A program made the position numbers and the translations under genes. DNA of 64,000 nucleotides from Geofilum rhodophaeum (GTDB lineage: Bacteria > Bacteroidota > Bacteroidia > Bacteroidales > Marinilabiliaceae). Under the pieces are notes generated by a model. That model saw only the letters and a program-made list of their open reading frames with translations. It was not told where the DNA came from and ran no database searches. Location of the stretch: assembly GCF_002210225.1 (NCBI RefSeq), contig NZ_MWUJ01000010.1, positions 62,001 to 126,000 on the forward strand. Direction: 5' to 3'. Positions 58,359-64,000 of the stretch are shown one piece after another. Position 1 is the stretch's first letter. Every line of letters starts with the position of its first letter.

Positions 58359-58399
58359 TTTAAATGTTTGCGCTTACCAGGCTGAATTTAGTTCTCAAG

Positions 58400-61246
58400 T
58401 TAAGGCCTTTTTATTATTTTATGCCGACTGATTTGCTGGTCATGGGTGATTTCCAGTAGGAAATGGCCCTGGGGCAGCGTTTGTCCCAGTTGGTGGTGTT
58501 GTCCCGGCGGCCTGCTCTCCATTAATCTTCCCGACAGGTCGTATATGGCATAGCTGAATGCTGTAGGCAAATTAACCGCGACGGACTCCTGAAAGGGGTT
58601 GGGAAAAAGCACGAGCTTTTTTTGCTCTGGTGCTGCGGGCAGGGGCGTTTCCGTTCCGTTTGGCTGAAGCAAATAGGTGGGCACAATTATGCGGCCGTCG
58701 TTGGCTCCGTGCGCCATCACAAAGGAGAGGATGTTGTAGTGCAACAAGGCCTCCCGATCAATAAGTGGCTCGTTCATGCCCAGGTTGTGGTCCGACAGGT
58801 CCAGCTCGGTCCATGTTTGCCACTTATCGGCAGCGGCCGCAAAGTAAATACGGTAATTTCCGGCCACCACATAAAGGTTGTCGGCTGCATCTACGGCTAT
58901 TTCGTTGCGGTTTCGTCCCGAAGGGGCGATGACCTGGTTTTGCCAAATGCCGTCCTCATCACGGTAAATGTGACGCAGCTGACCGTGGCTGATTCGTCCG
59001 CCCCAAAAGTCGTTGCTGTTGGGCTGCTCGTCTGCAATATAAGTCTGTAGAATATGAATGCCGCCCTTGCTGTCCACCGCTTGCGCTTCCTGGTTGATCA
59101 GTCCACGGTTGGTGCCTATGGTCCATATTTTTAAACCTGGCGAATGGATGGTCATAGGGGCCTGTGGGGCGGTTCCGATCAGTTCCCCGTCGGCATTGTG
59201 CCAGGTGCGGCCATCGTCGTCGCTGAAGGCGTAATAAACATCGTGGTTGGTACGTGCATCTGGCGTTTGTCGCCATACCCAGGATACATGCAACTTACCC
59301 GAAGGGTCGTAATGCAGGCCATTGATGTAGGCATTTTCGTTTACCGAGGTGCCGTTTAGGTATTCTCCAATGTAAGTCCAGTTGCCATTGTTGGTGTCGT
59401 ATTCCCACAGAAAGGAGTCCCCGTCGCCACTCCAGCCTATGCGACATTCGAAGAGCAAATCGCCATTGGGTTTGGCAATGAAGCGGGGATAGGTTACGTT
59501 TTCTATAGGGGTGCCGGCTACCAGGTAGTTTTGCTTGCTGTTGAAGGAGGCAGCCGACCAGGGAATATTTTCCGGATCATTGGCCAGGTCCTTTACAGAC
59601 CTTTTGTAACGCAAAGGGTCGTTGTGGTGGTCGTACGACAGGTGAATGGTGCCGTCTCCAGGCGCTATACCCATAGAAATGGTATAGTGGTTATCGGTGG
59701 TACGGCTTAACGAAATGGTATGGTCAGTGAATTCAATTTCCTGCCATTCGCCATCGGGCAGTTGGCGACGGGAAATACATACACGGCCTCGATTGTTCCA
59801 ATAGGTCACATATTGGTATCCTTTGTAGGTGGTGATGGCATTTTGTTGAAAGGAGGCGAAATTGGCTCCTTCGACCGATGTTGCAGCAGATGGTGTGACG
59901 ATACTCAACGGCATTTTAGTGTAGGCCATGAAGGCATCCGGGTTGATGGTTAATCTGGCATCCGGAGTGCTGTCTTCCGGCACCAGATGCTGGATGGTAT
60001 TTCCGTCGCTCAGGCTTATCTGGTTACAGGACAGGCGAATTTGATCGTTTTTACGGGCTTGCTCATTAATGCCCACTGTAATCCAAAAGTGGTTGTTTCC
60101 TGTTTGTAGCGGATGTTCCAGGTCAAGCGTCAGGCTGTTGGTGGTCAGGTTGGTTTCCCATTGAGCGAGCGGCTGATCCGGCTGAAATTCTCCCAGTTCG
60201 TTTCCTGCAAAGAGTCTTATGTTGGTGAGAATATTTAAGGGGGTTTCGGCGTCAAAGGAAAGTTGGATTTGTTCCAGCTGCAAGGGATTTTGCTGGTGTT
60301 CAGCTTCCAGTGTCAGCTGCATTGCCCCGTTGTTGTCTGTTTCTGAATTGACCACCTTATTGCTGTGTACGGTGGTACTTTGTTTAATTTGCATGGGAGC
60401 GAAGACTGTGGAAGGTACATAGGTGCCGCCAACAAGTGTGCCGTCGAAGCCGTTACTACTCAGATCTAAAACGGTTGGTTGGGGGGTGTTGAAATCGTAA
60501 TAGGCCAGCAAACCTTCTTCGTTTCCGCTCAAAGGCGTCAACATGTGGCCTCTTATTTCTTCCGTGCTGCGGGCTGTGGTCCACACCCGCACCTCATCAA
60601 TCAGACCTTTTAGGGTACGGTCGGGCAAAACATTGTCCCAGCCGAGATAGGTGTTTCCATCAAAGGGGTAAGGCTCATAATGATTTCCCGACTCCTGAAA
60701 TGCCTCCCCATTTACATAAAGGGTTTTCGAGCCTTCGCGCACTACCAGGGCTACATGGTTCCATTGTCCCGGGGTAGGGCCAAAATCAGGCACTTCTGCA
60801 CTGGCATTCCACACGCCCTTAATGTGCTTGGTGTTTACCCAGCGGTCGTACTGCACGCCGCTGTTGCTGTTGCTGCCCCTGTTGTACCACAGGGTGGCGT
60901 AGTAATTTTGAACAGGATCGGGGAGGTACCACATTTCGATGGTGATGGGCAGGCTGTTGTGGTTGAAAGGAGGCAGCGCTACATGACTGTTGGCACCATT
61001 GCTGCCACCGGGCAGTGAAATGGCCAGATTGTCCGGATCTTCTGATAGGGCCAGAACTGCATCGGCGCTGACGTTGCCGTCCTTGGTCCTAAAAGCAGCA
61101 TAAATGACAGAGGTCTCAGTAAGAGGGGGAGCAAAGGAAGCACTGGCATCAACGGCCGGTTGTGCGGCCACGTTCCATGCTGCGGCGAATAGTAAGCCCG
61201 TCAGCAAGCGCTTGTGCCATGGGGGATTTTTCTTCATCTTTTTCAT
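58400..61246 (-). CDS. LamG / sialidase-type N-domain / BNR_4 propeller protein with T9SS domain
   Basis: 948 residues with a signal peptide (to about WNVAAQ). Domains: LamG (about 75-265, PITIEMWYLP to DEVRVWTTARSTEEIRGH); a domain like the N-terminal associate of BNR sialidases (about 285-440, LEHPLQTGNNHFWITVGINE); a seven-bladed propeller of the BNR_4 type (about 450-865, with IHLSYDHHNDPLRYKRS and LHVSWVWRQTPDARTNHDVY); and a T9SS sorting domain (about 875-948, LFPNPFQESVAVNLP). BNR_4-like propellers include, to my knowledge, ulvan lyases (PL24/PL25) and rhamnose-glucuronate-acting enzymes (PL27/GH145). This protein could therefore be a lyase or a rhamnosidase, or a non-catalytic binder. 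GH51 follows 41 bp downstream. Confidence 0.78.
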   Translation of the reverse strand: MKKMKKNPPWHKRLLTGLLFAAAWNVAAQPAVDASASFAPPLTETSVIYAAFRTKDGNVSADAVLALSEDPDNLAISLPGGSNGANSHVALPPFNHNSLPITIEMWYLPDPVQNYYATLWYNRGSNSNSGVQYDRWVNTKHIKGVWNASAEVPDFGPTPGQWNHVALVVREGSKTLYVNGEAFQESGNHYEPYPFDGNTYLGWDNVLPDRTLKGLIDEVRVWTTARSTEEIRGHMLTPLSGNEEGLLAYYDFNTPQPTVLDLSSNGFDGTLVGGTYVPSTVFAPMQIKQSTTVHSNKVVNSETDNNGAMQLTLEAEHQQNPLQLEQIQLSFDAETPLNILTNIRLFAGNELGEFQPDQPLAQWETNLTTNSLTLDLEHPLQTGNNHFWITVGINEQARKNDQIRLSCNQISLSDGNTIQHLVPEDSTPDARLTINPDAFMAYTKMPLSIVTPSAATSVEGANFASFQQNAITTYKGYQYVTYWNNRGRVCISRRQLPDGEWQEIEFTDHTISLSRTTDNHYTISMGIAPGDGTIHLSYDHHNDPLRYKRSVKDLANDPENIPWSAASFNSKQNYLVAGTPIENVTYPRFIAKPNGDLLFECRIGWSGDGDSFLWEYDTNNGNWTYIGEYLNGTSVNENAYINGLHYDPSGKLHVSWVWRQTPDARTNHDVYYAFSDDDGRTWHNADGELIGTAPQAPMTIHSPGLKIWTIGTNRGLINQEAQAVDSKGGIHILQTYIADEQPNSNDFWGGRISHGQLRHIYRDEDGIWQNQVIAPSGRNRNEIAVDAADNLYVVAGNYRIYFAAAADKWQTWTELDLSDHNLGMNEPLIDREALLHYNILSFVMAHGANDGRIIVPTYLLQPNGTETPLPAAPEQKKLVLFPNPFQESVAVNLPTAFSYAIYDLSGRLMESRPPGQHHQLGQTLPQGHFLLEITHDQQISRHKIIKRP

Positions 61247-61267
61247 TCTTGTGGTTTTGAAAACAAT

Positions 61268-61306
61268 AAAGGGTTATCCCCCCTTAAAATGGAAGGATAA
61301 CCCTTT
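61268..61306 (-). terminator. Hairpin after the 61324 gene
   Basis: AAAGGGTTATCC and GGATAACCCTTT form a perfect 12-bp stem (61268-61279 with 61295-61306). On the minus strand it is followed by ATTGTTTT. It separates the repeat protein from the BNR_4 and GH51 genes, though partial readthrough would still link them. Confidence 0.78.
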
Positions 61307-61323
61307 TATTACTCGTTGTTTAC

Positions 61324-64000
61324 TTATCGTGTTTTAACAACTTTAATGGTTTTGCTGTTTCCTCCGTTTTCAATTCTGAACAAGTATATTCCGCTGTTGC
61401 TCAGTTGTATTTCTGTGCTTGTGGCGTTGATATCCTGTTGCAGAACCAGTTGGCCGGTGGTTGCATAAACGCTTACGCTACCTTCCGCCAGCGGAGTCAG
61501 TACTTTAAAGCTGCTGCTGCCCACGGTGGGACTCACCTGAATCTGATTGAGTGCATCCTGACGCAGGGAGGTGGCCACGGTAAATTCTACCGTATAAACC
61601 AACTCGGTGCCGTCTTCAGCAGTAACTGTAATGGTAATGCTTCCGGGCAAAGCCTCTAAAGTGCTGATTACAACATTTGCCGCTTCATGATTGGCTGTTG
61701 CGGCAACAACAGGTACATCAACTGTACCGGCTGGCAGGGCAATGTTGTAGGTGAGGGTCTCGGCATCAAAGCCTTCAACACTTACACCGTCTACAGTCAA
61801 TGCACTTAAAGCAGCATCATCAGACAATTCGGCCTCCACACCCAAATAGGTCAGAGCGACATTATCGACATATAATTTGCCATTACTGCTTGCTCCGGCA
61901 TCCACGCCCAGTATACCAATGCTGATTTTTCCTGTAGTTTCTGCTTCCAGAGTAAAGGCAACGGTTTCTGTTGTCCACACATCAGCAAAAGTGGTAGTTG
62001 TTCCATACACAGCGTCTCCTTCGTTGGGTACAAAGCCAAAGCGGTTTTCAGCAACGGGAATACCCGAGCTTGCGTTGATGACTTCAAAGCTCAGTTCGTA
62101 AGCGCCTGCGGCCAGGGTGACCTCTTGGGTAAGGACGGCGGGTGAGCCCCACGATCCGGATAATTTCAGCGCAGCACCTTCGGTGTTGCCCGCCATATCT
62201 GTGGCAGGAGGGGTGGTTCCATTCAATACATCGGGAATGGGATCGAAGGTGATTCCATAATTGCTGGTAGCAATTCGACCCCAAGTGCTTTCAACCGCTT
62301 CCTCCCATCCCGGGATGTCATAAATGCGGGCAGCAACCAGAGCCGTTCCGTTGGCAGCCCCATTACTTTCAGTAAACGTGATGGGTTCAAGATTGAAGTC
62401 CGGGTTTAAAAGCATCGCGGTAAAGTCTGCAGGTGCTGCTTGTGTCATAACATAAGCTCTTACAGCAGCTTTTAATGCGTCGGCCGCTTCCGCTAAGGCC
62501 TGGGCTGTTTTGTCGTCCGTGCTGTTGTACAAGGTTTGTGCTGTTTCCAATGCCGCATCAAAATCTGTTTTGCCCGGATAGTTGGTGTCCGCCAAGGGAG
62601 CTGCGAAATCAAGCACCTGCTTAAGGCTTGCGTCAGCGGCAACTATTGCCTCATAGGTGGCAATGGCTGTGTTTAAATCGTTGATGGCCGTCTGAAGGGC
62701 CTCTTCGGTTTGCTCTACCTCACCGGCATTACCAATGGCAGTCTGTATCTCTGTTCTGTTATAGCCTGCGGGACCGTTGCTGTTATCCAAAATGGCCTGG
62801 GCTTCGGTTACTTTTTCGGTCAACAAATCATTGATGGCAGTCAAGTCCACACCATAGTAGTGCAGCCGGAAGTTGTCGATTCCCACCCAGTTGGCGGTGA
62901 TGGTGCCTTCGAGCTTAAAGCCGATGGTCAGACTGTTGTCCACAACCAGCACCTCAGCTACTTCATAGTCGCCACCCACATTGACTGCTGTTTGTTTTGA
63001 ACCGGCATAGAGGAAAGCTCCGGTGGTGGGGTTTTCGTCTCCCTGCAAAACAGCATGACCGGAGGCCACCACCGAATATACCCCATTGTCCAGGCCTGTA
63101 ATGGTTTGTGTTATACTTGAGGCGGGCAGGGCATTGGGTGCTGAAGTCCAGCGCTCCACATAAACATTGCCGTCTTTGGCCCATCCTTCATCTGCAGGCG
63201 AATTGTTGTTTTGTGTAACCATTCCATTGTTGGTCCAACCGTTCAGGCCGTCTACTTCAAAGCTTGGGTTGACAATTAGGTTGGTCACAATTTCATAGGG
63301 TAGTCCAATAGTAATAATGTATTCGTTGAAGCTGGCAATGGCTGCCTCCAGTCCGGCAATGGCATCTTCCAGTGATGCTATGCTTTGCTCAACAGTGCCG
63401 GCAGCGTCAATGGCTGCTTGCATTTCGGCCTGGTACGGGCCGTCCGGATTGCTCTCATCGTCTAAAATGGCCTGTGCTTCAGCTGTTTTGGCTATCAGAT
63501 AGGTGTTGAGGTCCGACAAGTCGCCATAATAATAAAGGCGGAAGTTGTCGAAGGCTGTCCAGTTGGCTGTGATCGGCTCTTCCAGTTTAAATCCGAAGGT
63601 CAGACTTCCATCCTCAATCATTATGTCGGGAATTTCATAAGTCCCTCCTACATTTACTGCAGTTTGCTGATCGCCTGCAAAAAGGAAGGCGCCGGTAGTA
63701 ATCGGATTTTCTGTGATCTGCAAAACGGCATGTCCCGATACGACCAATTTATATAGGCCATTGCTTAAGCCTTCTACTGTTTGTGTGACGCTGGCCGGCG
63801 GCAGACTTTCGCTGCTGTTGATCCATTTTTCTGCAAAATACGTGCCGTCTTTGGCCCAACCTTGTCCAGAAGGGTCGCTGGTATGCGTTTGCATACCATC
63901 GTTGGTCCAGCCGTTGAAGGCATCTTCGAAACTGGGATTAACGATAAGGTTGGTCACATCCTCATATCCTTGCGAGGTTTGTGCAGTTAAACCGGTCAGA
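61324..64000 (-). CDS. Repeat-rich T9SS-secreted protein, N-terminus beyond the window
   Basis: At least 891 residues; the frame runs off the right edge with LTGLTAQTSQGYEDVTN, which looks like the end of a signal peptide, so little is missing. Two tandem units (63289-63957 and 62641-63288) each have a carbohydrate-binding-like beta-sandwich (TNLIVNPSFEDAFNGWTNDG to FGFKLEEPITANWTAFDNF) followed by a helical FIVAR-like hairpin (KTAEAQAILDDESNPDGPYQ). A third helical segment (around TDFDAALETAQTLYNSTDDK) and a further beta-sandwich (about 515-715) come next. Then a cadherin-like domain (about 720-805, ALSALTVDGVSVEGFDAETL) and a T9SS sorting domain follow. No catalytic signature was seen. It is probably a secreted glycan-binding or cell-wall-contact protein and the first gene in the run ending with GH51. 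Confidence 0.82.
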   Translation of the reverse strand, partial: LTGLTAQTSQGYEDVTNLIVNPSFEDAFNGWTNDGMQTHTSDPSGQGWAKDGTYFAEKWINSSESLPPASVTQTVEGLSNGLYKLVVSGHAVLQITENPITTGAFLFAGDQQTAVNVGGTYEIPDIMIEDGSLTFGFKLEEPITANWTAFDNFRLYYYGDLSDLNTYLIAKTAEAQAILDDESNPDGPYQAEMQAAIDAAGTVEQSIASLEDAIAGLEAAIASFNEYIITIGLPYEIVTNLIVNPSFEVDGLNGWTNNGMVTQNNNSPADEGWAKDGNVYVERWTSAPNALPASSITQTITGLDNGVYSVVASGHAVLQGDENPTTGAFLYAGSKQTAVNVGGDYEVAEVLVVDNSLTIGFKLEGTITANWVGIDNFRLHYYGVDLTAINDLLTEKVTEAQAILDNSNGPAGYNRTEIQTAIGNAGEVEQTEEALQTAINDLNTAIATYEAIVAADASLKQVLDFAAPLADTNYPGKTDFDAALETAQTLYNSTDDKTAQALAEAADALKAAVRAYVMTQAAPADFTAMLLNPDFNLEPITFTESNGAANGTALVAARIYDIPGWEEAVESTWGRIATSNYGITFDPIPDVLNGTTPPATDMAGNTEGAALKLSGSWGSPAVLTQEVTLAAGAYELSFEVINASSGIPVAENRFGFVPNEGDAVYGTTTTFADVWTTETVAFTLEAETTGKISIGILGVDAGASSNGKLYVDNVALTYLGVEAELSDDAALSALTVDGVSVEGFDAETLTYNIALPAGTVDVPVVAATANHEAANVVISTLEALPGSITITVTAEDGTELVYTVEFTVATSLRQDALNQIQVSPTVGSSSFKVLTPLAEGSVSVYATTGQLVLQQDINATSTEIQLSNSGIYLFRIENGGNSKTIKVVKTR
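62641..63957 (-). repeat. Tandem two-copy coding repeat (about 220 residues each)
   Basis: Copy A (63289-63957) and copy B (62641-63288) share VTNLIVNPSFE, NGWTN-GM, GWAKDG, SGHAVLQ, QTAVNVGG-YE, FGFKLE/IGFKLE and AEAQAILD/TEAQAILD blocks in the same order. Many matched positions with silent and conservative differences indicate an old duplication of a binding domain plus helical spacer. Confidence 0.9.

Overview
The window is chromosomal DNA of a polysaccharide-degrading member of the Bacteroidota. The evidence is three SusC/SusD pairs, a hybrid two-component system with an AraC output domain, many surface lipoproteins with Asp/Glu-rich starts after the lipobox Cys, six proteins ending in type IX secretion (T9SS) sorting domains, and promoters of the TTG / TAnnTTTG type. 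A free-living, possibly marine or sediment lineage (Marinilabiliales-like) is an inference; nothing here fixes the genus.

Layout. 1-5461: envelope genes. These are a truncated M23 metallopeptidase, a NigD-like lipoprotein, and a divergent module of a DUF4270 lipoprotein plus outer-membrane barrel on one side and a Kelch lipoprotein plus DUF4907 protein on the other. 5601-5674: tRNA-Arg(ACG) with its own promoter and a strong terminator. 5865-12183: one apparent operon for a tripartite MacAB/TolC-type exporter followed by a LytS/LytTR-type sensor kinase and regulator. 12385-26683: first polysaccharide utilisation locus (PUL), with a GH2 beta-galactosidase, hybrid regulator, GH105 unsaturated-uronyl hydrolase lipoprotein, SusC and SusD. 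26794-32702 (minus strand): LamG/T9SS protein, predicted zinc metallopeptidase, tandem-domain GH43 and a TPR protein. 33037-36228: LamG/cadherin-like T9SS protein, divergent from the previous operon. 36494-55445: about 19 kb of collinear genes, namely a GH128-like T9SS enzyme, a four-domain fasciclin lipoprotein, SusC, SusD, two more fasciclin lipoproteins, and a second SusC and SusD. 55608-64000 (minus strand): a repeat-rich T9SS protein running off the right edge, a LamG/BNR_4 propeller T9SS protein, and a GH51 alpha-L-arabinofuranosidase with T9SS domain.

How it may work together. GH2 (beta-galactose), GH43 and GH51 (arabinofuranose) and GH105 (unsaturated uronic acid) point to a branched arabinose- and galactose-containing, uronic-acid-bearing polymer such as arabinogalactan or a pectic side chain. 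The GH128-like enzyme suggests a beta-1,3-linked chain is also cut. T9SS enzymes would act at the cell surface or outside, SusCD pairs would import oligosaccharides, and GH105 and GH2 would finish them. The substrate is inference. No classical polysaccharide lyase was recognised, although GH105 normally needs one upstream; the BNR_4 propeller protein is the best local candidate. The most unusual part is the double SusCD / triple fasciclin operon, which has no regulator of its own in the window and whose last SusC-like protein lacks a recognisable TonB box.
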